64,000 bases of DNA from Ruminococcus difficilis (GCF_016680995.1 NZ_JAEQMG010000145.1:1-64000), one strand, 5' to 3'. Shown: positions 1 through 8,433, numbered from the stretch's first letter. Numbers and translations are program-made. The notes: generated by a model from the sequence alone, not told the origin.

Positions 1-163
1 GTCCGAGGAAAAGCCCAATCAGCGTGAAGTTCTTAAAATCTCGATGGAGAAAGTAAGGCGTTTTGCGCCCAAAGCCAGCAATACACAGCTCGAAGATTTT
101 GTTATAAAAGCCTGCGAGCATTACAGAAGATATTTGAATAAAAACCGTGACAGAGGGAGGTGA
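1..163 (+). CDS. C-terminal fragment, possibly ParB-like partition protein of an integrative element
   Basis: The frame is open from base 2 to the TGA at 161-163 and gives about 53 residues; the gene begins upstream of the window. The tail has the pattern KISMEKVRRF...LEDFVIKACEHYRRYL and a basic end, which I associate with the C-termini of ParB-like proteins carried by Clostridia integrative elements. That is recall, not a search. The excisionase-like cluster and integrase that follow on the same strand fit an integrative element. It could also be another element-borne DNA-binding protein. Confidence 0.45.
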   Translation, partial: SEEKPNQREVLKISMEKVRRFAPKASNTQLEDFVIKACEHYRRYLNKNRDRGR

Positions 164-165
164 AA

Positions 166-360
166 ATGATGACCGACAAGGCTTATGAAATGTTTTCCGA
201 TTACGAAGATGTCGTAACAGTTGACGATGTTATGAAGATGCTTCATATCGGTAAAAACTCTGTGTATGATCTGCTGAAGAATCACAGAATTGAATCTATA
301 AGGGTAGGAAGCAGATATGTGATACCTAAGAAAAGCGTTATCAATTTTCTTAACATATAA
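166..360 (+). CDS. Excisionase-like MerR-type HTH protein 1
   Basis: Small protein of about 64 residues with one winged-helix domain of the excisionase/HTH_17 type: DVVTVDDVMKMLHIGKNSVYDLL, a short loop, IRVGSRYVIP and a strand-like tail. Such proteins bind element ends and steer a tyrosine integrase toward excision, or act as repressors. GGGAGG at 155-160 places the start at ATG 166 or 169. It overlaps the end of the upstream gene by ribosome-site spacing only. It is the first of three related copies in a row (next at 450 and 659) leading into the integrase. Confidence 0.8.
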   Translation: MMTDKAYEMFSDYEDVVTVDDVMKMLHIGKNSVYDLLKNHRIESIRVGSRYVIPKKSVINFLNI

Positions 361-449
361 GTTCATTTAATCCGCACATTTGATGTTTGAGAGCCTGTTG
401 TGCTATTCTATATACACAGCGGGCTTTCATCCAAATGAAAGGAGACACT

Positions 450-641
450 TTGAAAAACACAACTGAATTATTCGCTGAATACTGTGACGTCGTATCGGTT
501 GACGATGTTACGAAAATGCTAAAGCTCAGCAAAGTAACTGTTTACAAGTTATTAAAATCCGGCAAAATCCGAACTATCAAAGTTGGCAAGAGATACATTA
601 TCCCAAAGAGATGTGTTTCGGAATTTCTTGAAAGCTGTTAG
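450..641 (+). CDS. Excisionase-like MerR-type HTH protein 2
   Basis: About 63 residues, same fold and motif order as its neighbours: DVVSVDDVTKMLKLSKVTVY, then IRTIKVGKRYIIP. The long upstream ATG frame has no ribosome site, whereas AAAGGAG at 438-444 sits 5 nt before TTG 450, so I take TTG as the start. The 360-450 gap before it holds no other gene I can see. The middle copy is more like copy 3 than copy 1 in the recognition helix (KVTVY, RVAVY against KNSVY). Confidence 0.78.
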   Translation: MKNTTELFAEYCDVVSVDDVTKMLKLSKVTVYKLLKSGKIRTIKVGKRYIIPKRCVSEFLESC

Positions 642-658
642 ATAGGAGGATGAATTGT

Positions 659-871
659 ATGGATAAAACAAAAGAAGCTTTTGCAGAGTATAAAGACGTT
701 GTCACAGTATGCGAGGTAATGGAAATGTTAGGTTTGGGAAGAGTAGCTGTCTATCGCTTGTTGCGTGAAGGAATCATCCGCACAATCAGGGTAGGCAAAA
801 AGTATATTATTCCAAAGCAGAGCATTATCGACTTTATCTCAACAGGAGAATCATTTTTTAGAAAGGGTTAA
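659..871 (+). CDS. Excisionase-like MerR-type HTH protein 3
   Basis: About 70 residues with the motif order DVVTVCEVMEMLGLGRVAVY...IRTIRVGKKYIIP. TAGGAGG at 643-649 abuts ATG 650 but is well spaced from ATG 659, which is preferred. It ends 5 nt before the TTG start of the integrase, so the two are probably co-translated. Being nearest the integrase it is the best candidate for the true directionality factor. Confidence 0.82.
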   Translation: MDKTKEAFAEYKDVVTVCEVMEMLGLGRVAVYRLLREGIIRTIRVGKKYIIPKQSIIDFISTGESFFRKG

Positions 872-876
872 TTATT

Positions 877-2046
877 TTGGAAGGAAGCTTAATAATAAAA
901 GGCAATTACTACTATGCCAAATTTCGTGTCAACGGCAAACAGAAAATGATTGCCACGAAGATACCCGTTAAGGGTAACAACAAACGCCGTGCAATTGAGA
1001 AGATGAAAGAGATCATTGAGAACTACAAGGATATCAACCTTGAATGCGACGATGTTCTTTTTACCGACTTTCTCGACAAATGGCTGAAAGGTATCAAGGG
1101 AATTATAAAACCTTCTACGTGGGAATCCTATGACAAGACCGTGAGCGGCAAGCTAAAGCCCTATTTTGAGTCAAAGAGATACAAGTTCAAGGATATGAAG
1201 CCGGAGGTGTTCACCAAGTATTTTGTGTTTCTCTCTCAACACGGTAAGTCAAACGGCAAGGGCGGACTGAGCTACAAAACGGTCAAAAATATCCGGGGAG
1301 TGTTGTCATCGGCGTATGAATACGCTCTTGAGAATCGCTACGTTAATGAGAATCCGGTATTAAGGAGCCGTATGCCGTCATTTCCTCACAGTATCAAGAA
1401 GGATGTACCCGAATACAACGCACAGCAGGTCAGAAAGCTTCTGCTTTACGCAAAGGAGCACGAGAGCCATATCTACATATTCCTGCTTCTTGCCCTCTAT
1501 ACAGGGCTGAGAAAGGGCGAATTGCTCGCCCTGACGTGGGATGATGTAGACTATGATAAAAAGCTCTTGCGGGTAAACAAGAGCAGAACAGGCAGCCGCA
1601 AGGACGTGACAATGCAAATCACAACGCCGAAAACGGCGAGCAGTAACCGTAAGATTCCGCTCAACGATACCGTTCTGGAAGCGCTAAAAGAGGAAAAACA
1701 GCGGCAGGAGGATTATGCCAAGTTGTTGGGCAATGGCTACGACAAAAGTCACAACTTCATTGTCCGCACCGTTCTCGGAAAGCCGTATGTCAACCTCAGC
1801 GCAATCAATCGGGTGGTAAACCGTCTGACCGAGAATGCCTGCTTGCCGCATTGTACGATCCACGGATTTCGGCACAGCGTAGCGAGTATCTTTGACGACA
1901 ACGGCGTACCGATTCAGGACATTTCCGTTTTGCTCGGACACGAAAGCGTACAGACCACCGAGAGAATTTATATCAACCGTCGAAAGACCGCAAAGGAGAC
2001 GACGATAAACGCTCTCGACAGCGCCATAAATTTGAACATCGCATAA
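877..2046 (+). CDS. int: Tyrosine recombinase (element integrase)
   Basis: Full-length integrase of 389 residues from a TTG start, with GAAAGGG 9 nt upstream. The N-terminal part carries an AP2-like arm-binding region and a SAM-like core-binding domain (about 60-160). The catalytic domain shows the full set of residues: R212 in TGLRKGE, H329-x-x-R332 in HGFRH, H355 in LGHES and nucleophile Y365 in ERIYINR. The family cuts and joins DNA between two short att cores. The stop is 71 bp from the 3' end of tRNA-Trp, which fits integration into that tRNA gene, with the element to the left of it. Confidence 0.95.
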   Translation: MEGSLIIKGNYYYAKFRVNGKQKMIATKIPVKGNNKRRAIEKMKEIIENYKDINLECDDVLFTDFLDKWLKGIKGIIKPSTWESYDKTVSGKLKPYFESKRYKFKDMKPEVFTKYFVFLSQHGKSNGKGGLSYKTVKNIRGVLSSAYEYALENRYVNENPVLRSRMPSFPHSIKKDVPEYNAQQVRKLLLYAKEHESHIYIFLLLALYTGLRKGELLALTWDDVDYDKKLLRVNKSRTGSRKDVTMQITTPKTASSNRKIPLNDTVLEALKEEKQRQEDYAKLLGNGYDKSHNFIVRTVLGKPYVNLSAINRVVNRLTENACLPHCTIHGFRHSVASIFDDNGVPIQDISVLLGHESVQTTERIYINRRKTAKETTINALDSAINLNIA

Positions 2047-2071
2047 AGGTGGTATAATTTTTGGTAGAATT

Positions 2072-2108
2072 AAAAGAGAAAAGGCTTCGGAAATCGCTTT
2101 CCGAAGCC
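2072..2108 (-). terminator. Intrinsic terminator of tRNA-Trp
   Basis: A perfect 11-bp stem (2083-2093 with 2098-2108) around a 4-nt loop. Read on the minus strand it is followed by TTTTCTCTTTT. It lies 9 bp beyond the tRNA 3' end. If the element is inserted at that tRNA end, this terminator is probably element-supplied. Confidence 0.85.
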
Positions 2109-2117
2109 AAAAATGAG

Positions 2118-2193
2118 TGGCAGGGGCAGAAGGACTTGAACCCTCGGCACGCGGTTTTGGAGACCGCTGCTCTACCAACTGAGCTATACCCCT
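2118..2193 (-). tRNA. tRNA-Trp (CCA anticodon)
   Basis: A 76-nt cloverleaf on the minus strand. The acceptor stem AGGGGTA pairs with TGCCCCT, followed by G and an encoded CCA. The D arm contains TAGCTCAGTTGGTAGAGC, the anticodon arm reads GTCTCCAAAAC with anticodon CCA, and the T arm contains GGGTTCAAGTCC. It delivers tryptophan. Its 3' end faces the integrase at 877-2046, making it the likely attachment site. Confidence 0.97.
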
Positions 2194-2277
2194 ATATATT
2201 TTGTTGAACGAAGACGAGGAGCAGATCATACATGATATAAAGCACGTGTACATGCCGCCTCTTTTCGTGCGAGGATT

Positions 2278-2306
2278 AGTATATCATCGAATGGGAAAAA
2301 TGTCAA
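2278..2306 (-). promoter_or_regulatory. Sigma-A promoter for tRNA-Trp
   Basis: On the minus strand: TTGACA (2301-2306), 17-bp spacer, TATACT (2278-2283). The predicted transcript starts near 2271 and has a leader of about 78 nt before the mature tRNA. Confidence 0.85.
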
Positions 2307-2465
2307 GATAAAAATGAAAAGTCTGTTGATTATCCCTGTCGATTCTACAGGTTTTTTGTGGTGATGGCGGTTTCGAAGAACGAATTGCCTTGTTTGTCCC
2401 CTATCAATCGAATGTTTCAAGCTCGGCGGGAGGATAACAACAGAGATATACGCAGATACACAGCA

Positions 2466-2493
2466 GCGGGGATGACACAACCGTCATCCCCGC
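2466..2493 (-). terminator. Strong hairpin after the MATE gene
   Basis: GCGGGGATGAC pairs perfectly with GTCATCCCCGC (11 bp, 6-nt loop), 16 bp past the MATE stop codon. There is no good U-tract on the minus strand, so termination may be weak. The rest of 2307-2465 shows no gene. Confidence 0.5.
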
Positions 2494-2508
2494 CGTCATT
2501 TTATCCTG

Positions 2509-3864
2509 TTAAGTCACTTCCGCTGGTTCTTTCAGTTCATGTACCTCTTCCCTATCCTTGACGACGCGCTTGTTCCTCCACGCGCCGCTCTTCCAGCGAA
2601 CGATCATCATGATACCGCGCACGATCTCGTCCGCCGCGAGGGCGATCCACAGTCCGTAGATACCCATCCCGAACACGACAGCGAACAGATAGGAGCCCGC
2701 CACGCTGATGATCCAGTTGGACATCACCGCGCAGATCGTCGGAAAGTAGACGTCGCCCGCGCCGCGCATGCAGGCGATGATGACGATATTGGTCGTCCTG
2801 CCGAATTCAAGTACCGCGTTCATGAGCAGGATGGTACTGCCGATCGCGATGACGTCGGCGTTATCGGTGAAGAAGCCCAACAGCGGTTTGCGGAGCAATA
2901 TGCCGATCGTGCAGGTGATGACAGAGATCAGAAGCGCCGTTCGATAGGATCTCAGCCCCTGCCGATACGCCTCATCATATTCCTTCGCGCCGACGAGATG
3001 ACCGATCATGATCTGGGACGCCTGTCCGATCGACATGGCGAACAGGTAGAAGAACATCGTGATGATCTGGACATAGGTTTTTGTGACCAGCTCATTCTCT
3101 GACAGACAATACAGCACAATGGAGGTGATCACGAGCTGTGAGAGATTATAGAGGAAGGTTTCCAGCGCCGAGGGGATGCCGATCTTCAGCAACGACAAGA
3201 ATTCTCTTTTCGGAAACGGCTTCAAGAGCTTGAACGCCGAGGGTGATTCGATCTTCGTAAACAGGATGATCACCAATATGATACTGCTGATAATGCGGCT
3301 GATACAGGTCGCGATCGCCGCGCCCTCTACTCCCATTGCGGGTACGAGGATGATATCCATTCCGGTGTTCAGTATATTCATGCCCGCCGTGACGAACATC
3401 GTCATTCTGGTCATGCCGTGATTGCGGATGATCACCGAACAGCCGTTGATCAACGCCTGAAACATCATCGTGCCGCCGACGATAGAAAGATACCGGGTCG
3501 CGTAGTCGAGGATCTGCCCGTCGGCACCCACCAGCATCAAAAACGGACGATTGAAAAGCAGGAAGACCGCACTGACGATCACGCCGAAAAAGGCCTGTGA
3601 CGTCAATAACAGCACCGATACCAACGAGGCTGATCGGCGTTCCTTCGCGCCGAGGTACTGAGAGATCATCACAGCGCCAGCCGTGGAAAGGATCTGGAAC
3701 ACGATGGTCATGATCGACACGGTCTGGTTCGCCGTATTGACAGAGGACGCCGCCAGATCATCATATTGACTGAGGATATAGACGTCGATGAATCCGAGCA
3801 GCATGAACATGGCGGTTTCGATGAAAATCGGCCATGCCAGATTGAAGAGCTTTAGTTTTTTCAT
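2509..3864 (-). CDS. MATE-family multidrug/Na+ (or H+) antiporter
   Basis: About 451 residues from the preferred start MKKLKLFN; an upstream in-frame ATG at 3885 would add seven residues. It has the twelve-helix pattern of two similar halves typical of MATE exporters. The first half opens FNLAWPIFIETAMFMLLGFIDV, and the second half repeats the theme near LLKIGIPSALETFLYNLSQL. The family exports cationic drugs or metabolites through the inner membrane in exchange for ions. It is divergent from an AraC regulator, with only about 115 bp between starts, so that regulator probably controls it. The substrate cannot be read from sequence. Confidence 0.92.
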   Translation of the reverse strand: MKKLKLFNLAWPIFIETAMFMLLGFIDVYILSQYDDLAASSVNTANQTVSIMTIVFQILSTAGAVMISQYLGAKERRSASLVSVLLLTSQAFFGVIVSAVFLLFNRPFLMLVGADGQILDYATRYLSIVGGTMMFQALINGCSVIIRNHGMTRMTMFVTAGMNILNTGMDIILVPAMGVEGAAIATCISRIISSIILVIILFTKIESPSAFKLLKPFPKREFLSLLKIGIPSALETFLYNLSQLVITSIVLYCLSENELVTKTYVQIITMFFYLFAMSIGQASQIMIGHLVGAKEYDEAYRQGLRSYRTALLISVITCTIGILLRKPLLGFFTDNADVIAIGSTILLMNAVLEFGRTTNIVIIACMRGAGDVYFPTICAVMSNWIISVAGSYLFAVVFGMGIYGLWIALAADEIVRGIMMIVRWKSGAWRNKRVVKDREEVHELKEPAEVT

Positions 3865-3899
3865 AATCACCATCACACAAAACAATTATCATTCTATAC

Positions 3900-3936
3900 T
3901 TGCATTATATTCTCTTGCATAGTATAATACTTGCAT
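3900..3936 (+). promoter_or_regulatory. Promoter with three TTGCAT repeats (candidate AraC operator)
   Basis: TTGCAT occurs at 3900-3905, 3915-3920 and 3931-3936, spaced 15 and 16 bp. The first copy doubles as a -35 box, 17 bp from a perfect TATAAT at 3923-3928 reading toward the AraC gene. The third copy covers the predicted start of transcription. This suggests autoregulation, and regulation of the divergent MATE gene. Confidence 0.65.
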
Positions 3937-3979
3937 AAAACACGCTATTTTTTAACACAAACCAATCATGAGGTGTGAG

Positions 3980-4849
3980 ATGTCGGCATATCAGGAAACA
4001 AAAGTACACGGAACGCATGATTTTCCCTTTGCGGTCTATCGGGGACTTGTCCCGGAATGGCTCAGCGATTTTCCTCTCCACTGGCACGAGGAGATGGAGA
4101 TCATCTATGTGGAGAAAGGCTCCGTCAGTATTTCGATTCGGAACACGGAGTACCTTGTGCGCGGCGGTGAATTCGTGCTGATCCACCCGCAGACGATCCA
4201 TTCGATCCGACAGCATGAGGATGACCGCGGCTTCTATCACAATATCCTGTTCCGCTTTTCGATGCTGGAAAGCGGCGCTGACGATCTCTGCCGCAAAAAA
4301 TATCTGGAACCGATCTATAACCGACAGCTGCTGATGCCGGAATATATCGATATCTCACATCCGCTGAATGAAAAGCTCACCCCGCTGATCCGTATTCTGT
4401 GGTCGCATCAGAGGGACAGACAGTTTCGGGATGAGATGCTGATCAAGGCAAAGCTTTTTGAAGTCCTCTATCATATCCTCGAATACTGCGAGGAAGCGGA
4501 CAAGGAGCGCGCGTATGAGGATATCGTATTCGATAAGCTCAAGCTTTCGCTGAATTATTTGGAAGAGAATTTCGCGGAGAATATCACAGCCGATACGATG
4601 GCGGCTGTCAGCAATTACTCGGTCAGTCATTTCTCCAAGCTCTTCAAGCAGATGACCGGAGAGTCTTTGACGCAGTATCTGAAAAACTATCGGTTGGAGA
4701 TCGCCGCTAACCGCTTGAGGCATGAACCGACCAAGGTATCCGAGATCGCGTTGTCATGCGGCTTTTCCAACCTATCATATTTTTCCCGCGCCTTCTATCA
4801 AAAGTTTCATATGACGCCGTCAGAGTACAGAAAAACGCCGGAATTATAA
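3980..4849 (+). CDS. AraC-family transcriptional regulator with cupin sensor domain
   Basis: About 289 residues. The N-terminal half is a cupin-like sensor (HWHEEMEIIYVEKG at about 35-50, then GEFVLIHPQTIHSI). The C-terminal half holds the two helix-turn-helix motifs of the AraC family (ADTMAAVSNYSVSHFSKLFK and VSEIALSCGFSNLSYFSRAF). Such proteins activate or repress in response to a small ligand, often a sugar. ATG 3980 is preferred to ATG 3968 because GAGGTG lies just before it. It is divergent from the MATE exporter. A weak 7-bp inverted repeat follows at 4859-4891. Confidence 0.93.
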   Translation: MSAYQETKVHGTHDFPFAVYRGLVPEWLSDFPLHWHEEMEIIYVEKGSVSISIRNTEYLVRGGEFVLIHPQTIHSIRQHEDDRGFYHNILFRFSMLESGADDLCRKKYLEPIYNRQLLMPEYIDISHPLNEKLTPLIRILWSHQRDRQFRDEMLIKAKLFEVLYHILEYCEEADKERAYEDIVFDKLKLSLNYLEENFAENITADTMAAVSNYSVSHFSKLFKQMTGESLTQYLKNYRLEIAANRLRHEPTKVSEIALSCGFSNLSYFSRAFYQKFHMTPSEYRKTPEL

Positions 4850-4911
4850 AGAAAGAATGACACAAACTCTGTCAGATAAGCGGATTGTGTCAAGAAAAAA
4901 AGCATTTTATG

Positions 4912-4941
4912 TTAGAAGCAATTTTTGAATAATTATATAAT
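4912..4941 (+). promoter_or_regulatory. Probable promoter of the CotH-dockerin gene
   Basis: TATAAT at 4936-4941 with a poor -35 (TTAGAA, 18-bp spacer). The gene starts 33-36 bp downstream. Confidence 0.45.
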
Positions 4942-4976
4942 GAACACATAATGATTAAAACACAGGAGGTTTTATG

Positions 4977-6971
4977 ATGAAAAAGACCATCGCTATCATT
5001 TTATCACTGCTGATGATCCTGAGTGCTGTTCCCTTTACCGGCGCTTTTGCCGCCGAAGAAAACGGTGCTCCGTCGGATTACGCGACCGAAGCGGCGCTGT
5101 ATGTACACGCGGTCAGCGGATCTGCCGATACGCAGGCATGGCAGGCATGGCAGAGCGTGCATGATGAGGATTTTGAAGTAGCAAAGCCCAATGAAAAATA
5201 CTTCTTCCTCCCCTCTTCCGCCGCCGAGAACACCATTGACGTATACAACGGCTTTGACGCCGCGGTCACCCTCAACGGTGTTTCCATCGCGTCACACGCC
5301 ACCGAGAGCGTCGCGTATACTGCCGGCACCGCATATACCGTATCAGCAGGCGGCAACAACTACACACTGAAGATCATGAATTCCAACGCCGAGGGCGCGA
5401 TCTACATCAACAATCCGGACGCGGATGGCAACGGTACCGATCTGATGACCTATCTGAACGATACCAAAGAAAACAGCGCGACCGCTACCGGCGCGATCGT
5501 CACCCCCGACGGCAAGATCGACAACACCGCTATCAAGAAGATCAAGGGCAGAGGCAACACCTCTTGGGACAAGCCGAAGAAAGGCTATAACATCAACTAC
5601 GATAAGAAAGTCAGCATCGCCGGCATGGAAAAGAACAAGAAGTACTCCATTCTGCCCAACTATCAGGATGATTCTCTGTCGCGCAACCGCATCCTGTATG
5701 ACCTTTCCGACGCGGTCGGTCTCCCCTACGCGTCCGACTCCCGTTATGTCGACTTTTATGTCAACGGCTATTACTGGGGCTCTTATCTGATGTGCGAAAA
5801 GGTCGAGCCGGGCAGTCTGGTACCCGAAGTGACCGACGACGGCTATCTCAATGAGGACGGCACGATCAAAGAGGACTTCCCCTTTATCGCGGAGGTCGAC
5901 GCCAGCGCGACCGAGGGTGATTACTATGTCACCACCAACAACATGAAGATCACGATCAAGGCTCCCGAGGTCGACCCCGGCCAGCCCGGTTATGAAGAAG
6001 TCAAGAACTATGTTAAGGAAAAGTTCAATGCCTTCTATACCGCTACCGCTCCGAGCGGTGATCTCGCCTCTGTGGCGGACGTCAACTCCGTCGCAAAGCT
6101 CTATCTGATCAATGAGCTGGGCAAGAACTGGGACAGCGGCGTATCCAGCACCTTCTTCACCTATCGTCAGGATGAAAACGGCAACTATAAATTCTACGGC
6201 TCCCCCGTATGGGATTATGATAACTCACTGGGCAACGCGAAAGGTGTACAGTGGGATCTGAGAAACATCGGCGTGACCGATTATGAGGAATACACCGGTT
6301 GGTGGTGCCAGCATAAGGGTAAATCAAACGCCAGCGCGAAGCGTTCCAACAATGTCATCGCGAGGATCTCTCAGAACGCGGCGGTCAAAGCCGTATTGCC
6401 GAGGATCTGGTTCGAGAGATTCATGCCCGCTCTGGATCACTTTACAGGCGCGAAATATGATAAAGAGATCAACGCCGATTTCTACACCAAAGAAGCATAT
6501 TATGGTTTGATCAAGGATTCCGCGGCGATGAACTATGAGAGCGGTTGGCTGCTCAACACCGGCAGCTGGATCGCGGATCATTCCAGCCAGAATGTCGCGC
6601 ACTATGACAGCGCCACCCAGAAGATGGTAGTGGATTCACAGACGACCAACTACGCGCAGGATTTTGAAGGCATGTACAACTACGCTTCCGACTGGATGCT
6701 CAGCCGTGCCGCATGGCTCAGTGAGCAGTTCGCGCCGAACTACGTACCCTCTCCCCTGCTCGGCGACGCCGATCTGGACGGTGAGGTCAACATCATTGAC
6801 GCGACAGCGATCCAGCGTCACAACGCGGGTATCATTTCTCTCCCCGAAGAAGCGAAGGTTTCCGCCGACGTCGACAAGGACGGCGAAGTCACCATCATTG
6901 ACGTCACCCTCTTACAGCGCTATTTTGCCGGCATCGCTACAATAAAAGGCATCGGCAAGCCTATCGAATAA
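4977..6971 (+). CDS. Secreted CotH-kinase-family protein with C-terminal type I dockerin
   Basis: About 664 residues. A signal peptide (KKTIAIILSLLMILSAVPF, cleavage near AFA-AEE) shows export. The middle has the CotH signature GRGNTSWDKPKKGYNI, a YSILPNYQDDSLSRN stretch and VYFDYDNSLG-like acidic metal-binding sites (PVWDYDNSLGN). CotH-type domains are atypical protein kinases in spore coats. In ruminococci and clostridia, secreted versions carry dockerins. The last 65 residues hold two calcium-loop repeats (GDADLDGEVNIIDATAIQR and ADVDKDGEVTIIDVTLLQR), a type I dockerin that docks to a cohesin scaffold. AGGAGG at 4964-4969 favours ATG 4977; ATG 4974 is possible. Kinase activity is not proven. 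Confidence 0.93.
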   Translation: MKKTIAIILSLLMILSAVPFTGAFAAEENGAPSDYATEAALYVHAVSGSADTQAWQAWQSVHDEDFEVAKPNEKYFFLPSSAAENTIDVYNGFDAAVTLNGVSIASHATESVAYTAGTAYTVSAGGNNYTLKIMNSNAEGAIYINNPDADGNGTDLMTYLNDTKENSATATGAIVTPDGKIDNTAIKKIKGRGNTSWDKPKKGYNINYDKKVSIAGMEKNKKYSILPNYQDDSLSRNRILYDLSDAVGLPYASDSRYVDFYVNGYYWGSYLMCEKVEPGSLVPEVTDDGYLNEDGTIKEDFPFIAEVDASATEGDYYVTTNNMKITIKAPEVDPGQPGYEEVKNYVKEKFNAFYTATAPSGDLASVADVNSVAKLYLINELGKNWDSGVSSTFFTYRQDENGNYKFYGSPVWDYDNSLGNAKGVQWDLRNIGVTDYEEYTGWWCQHKGKSNASAKRSNNVIARISQNAAVKAVLPRIWFERFMPALDHFTGAKYDKEINADFYTKEAYYGLIKDSAAMNYESGWLLNTGSWIADHSSQNVAHYDSATQKMVVDSQTTNYAQDFEGMYNYASDWMLSRAAWLSEQFAPNYVPSPLLGDADLDGEVNIIDATAIQRHNAGIISLPEEAKVSADVDKDGEVTIIDVTLLQRYFAGIATIKGIGKPIE

Positions 6972-7025
6972 GATCGATTCATCATCGAATGATCCTTCGT
7001 GATCGCAAATCACAATTGACCAAGT

Positions 7026-7067
7026 CGTTATCGGAACGCAGAACCGTGCTCCGATAACGGCTTTTTG
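7026..7067 (+). terminator. Intrinsic terminator of the CotH-dockerin gene
   Basis: CGTTATCGGA (7026-7035) pairs with TCCGATAACG (7050-7059), followed by GCTTTTTG. Confidence 0.85.
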
Positions 7068-7123
7068 ATTATGCTGAAAAAATGCTCTTTTTTTCGGTAA
7101 TTATGGATTTTATCAAAAAAGCA

Positions 7124-7132
7124 TGTTATAAT
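7124..7132 (+). promoter_or_regulatory. Extended -10 promoter of the acyltransferase gene
   Basis: TGTTATAAT is an extended -10 element with no convincing -35. It overlaps an in-frame ATG at 7131, which therefore cannot be the start codon in a transcript made here. Confidence 0.6.
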
Positions 7133-7163
7133 GAAGAATCATATACGAAAATCGGAGAATGAT

Positions 7164-8252
7164 ATGCGCCAAAACAGCACTACCAATCCCCTCAATCAAT
7201 ACAAACTAAATTACGCGTCATTCAGCTATTTCAGAAACGCGATCTACGGCTTTGCGGCGTTGTGGATTGTGGTCTTTCACGGTGTATTGCTCGGCAATAT
7301 TCGTGATGAATTTGATCCCGCGATCCGATTGATCAGAGATTCGATCGACATGGGCAACATCGGCGTCGACGTCTTTGTCTTTTTGTCGGGCATCTGTCTG
7401 TATTTTTCCTATTCCAAAAAGCCAAAGCTCGGCTCCTTCTACCACAAGCGGTTCGTCAGGGTCTATATTCCCTACCTGATCATGGTACTGCCCTACATCA
7501 TCTACTTTTATGTCACGGGAGAGATCGACCTTTGGCTGACGATCAAAACGATCCTCACCATCAACACATGGACCGGCGAGATCGACCCGATCGATTTTTG
7601 GTATGTGTCCGCCATACTGGTGTTCTACCTGCTCTATCCGCTGATCTATCGATTCATTTTCCGCGAAAAAAAGTCCGAAAAAGCACCTCGGAAAAAAGCG
7701 GAGTTTTGGCGGATGATGCTCCTCGTTGCGATCTCGTTCGCCGTATCTGTCACCATCTACTATACGTTACCCGACGTGTACAATGTGATCAGCCGTATGC
7801 TGTCACGATTCACCGTGTTCATCATCGGTACCTATGTCGGTAAATTAGTCAAAGAGGGAAAGCCGTTCCACGAGGGCTTTTTGATCGCCTCGGTCGTCAT
7901 CCTCGCGGGCACCTATCCGCTGTATGAGTGCGATATCCTGCCCGGCGTATGGTCGCGCTATTACGGCTCATTGACGGGCATAGCGCTGGTGTTCCTGCTG
8001 TCGCAGTTCTTTATCCTTGCTTCAGAATGGAAGATCGACCGCTTCTTTGCGTTCTTCGGTCCCTTCTCGTTCGAGATCTATGTCCTCTCCATCATTGCGA
8101 GAAGGATCTATTACTTCACCCCGTGGTATACCGACGGCTACGCGTTCCTGCACTACATGATCGTGATGGTGTTCACCATCTTCATCGCGTGGGTAGTCAG
8201 CAAGATCGAACAGCCGATCTTCAAGCTGTTATTGAGACCTCGAATCGGTTGA
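7164..8252 (+). CDS. Membrane acyltransferase (acyltransferase 3 family)
   Basis: About 362 residues with ten or so membrane helices. The N-terminal motif FAALWIVVFHGVLLG carries the family's conserved histidine, and VDVFVFLSGICLYFS follows. These enzymes O-acylate surface sugars or peptidoglycan using acyl-CoA. CGGAGA at 7153-7158 sets ATG 7164; the longer ATG 7131 frame overlaps the -10 box. The stop codon TGA at 8250-8252 lies inside a dispersed repeat that begins at 8247, so the extreme C-terminus may have been changed by insertion of that repeat. Confidence 0.88.
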   Translation: MRQNSTTNPLNQYKLNYASFSYFRNAIYGFAALWIVVFHGVLLGNIRDEFDPAIRLIRDSIDMGNIGVDVFVFLSGICLYFSYSKKPKLGSFYHKRFVRVYIPYLIMVLPYIIYFYVTGEIDLWLTIKTILTINTWTGEIDPIDFWYVSAILVFYLLYPLIYRFIFREKKSEKAPRKKAEFWRMMLLVAISFAVSVTIYYTLPDVYNVISRMLSRFTVFIIGTYVGKLVKEGKPFHEGFLIASVVILAGTYPLYECDILPGVWSRYYGSLTGIALVFLLSQFFILASEWKIDRFFAFFGPFSFEIYVLSIIARRIYYFTPWYTDGYAFLHYMIVMVFTIFIAWVVSKIEQPIFKLLLRPRIG

Positions 8253-8380
8253 GATTGCCACGGGCAACCCTCCGCCGCTTTGCGGCACCTCTCCTGTGTA
8301 TGGATTCTGTAACCCAAATCACAGATTTGGACAGAATCTCACCTTAGGAAAGGGAGGTTCATCGCCTCGCAATGACGATT
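8247..8380 (+). repeat. Dispersed short repeat, copy R1, with nested insertion
   Basis: Begins GGTTGAGATTGCCACGG and ends CCTCGCAATGACGATT, as in the copy at 24258-24340. Unlike that copy it is interrupted by about 49 bp (roughly 8290-8339) that form their own perfect nested hairpin. Its first bases supply the stop codon of the acyltransferase. Confidence 0.85.
8303..8338 (+). repeat. Palindromic insert nested in repeat R1
   Basis: GATTCTGT pairs with ACAGAATC, and CCAAATC inside it pairs with GATTTGG. A 36-nt stem-loop with one bulge that is absent from the copy at 24.3 kb. Confidence 0.75.
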
Positions 8381-8433
8381 TCGTTTTGGGTTAAGATTAA
8401 CACAAGGAAAACTCACATCAATATTGCATTTAA

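Noticed and set aside
7131..7163. Longer N-terminus for the acyltransferase from ATG 7131
   Set aside because: The ATG is inside the -10 box; ATG 7164 has a ribosome site.
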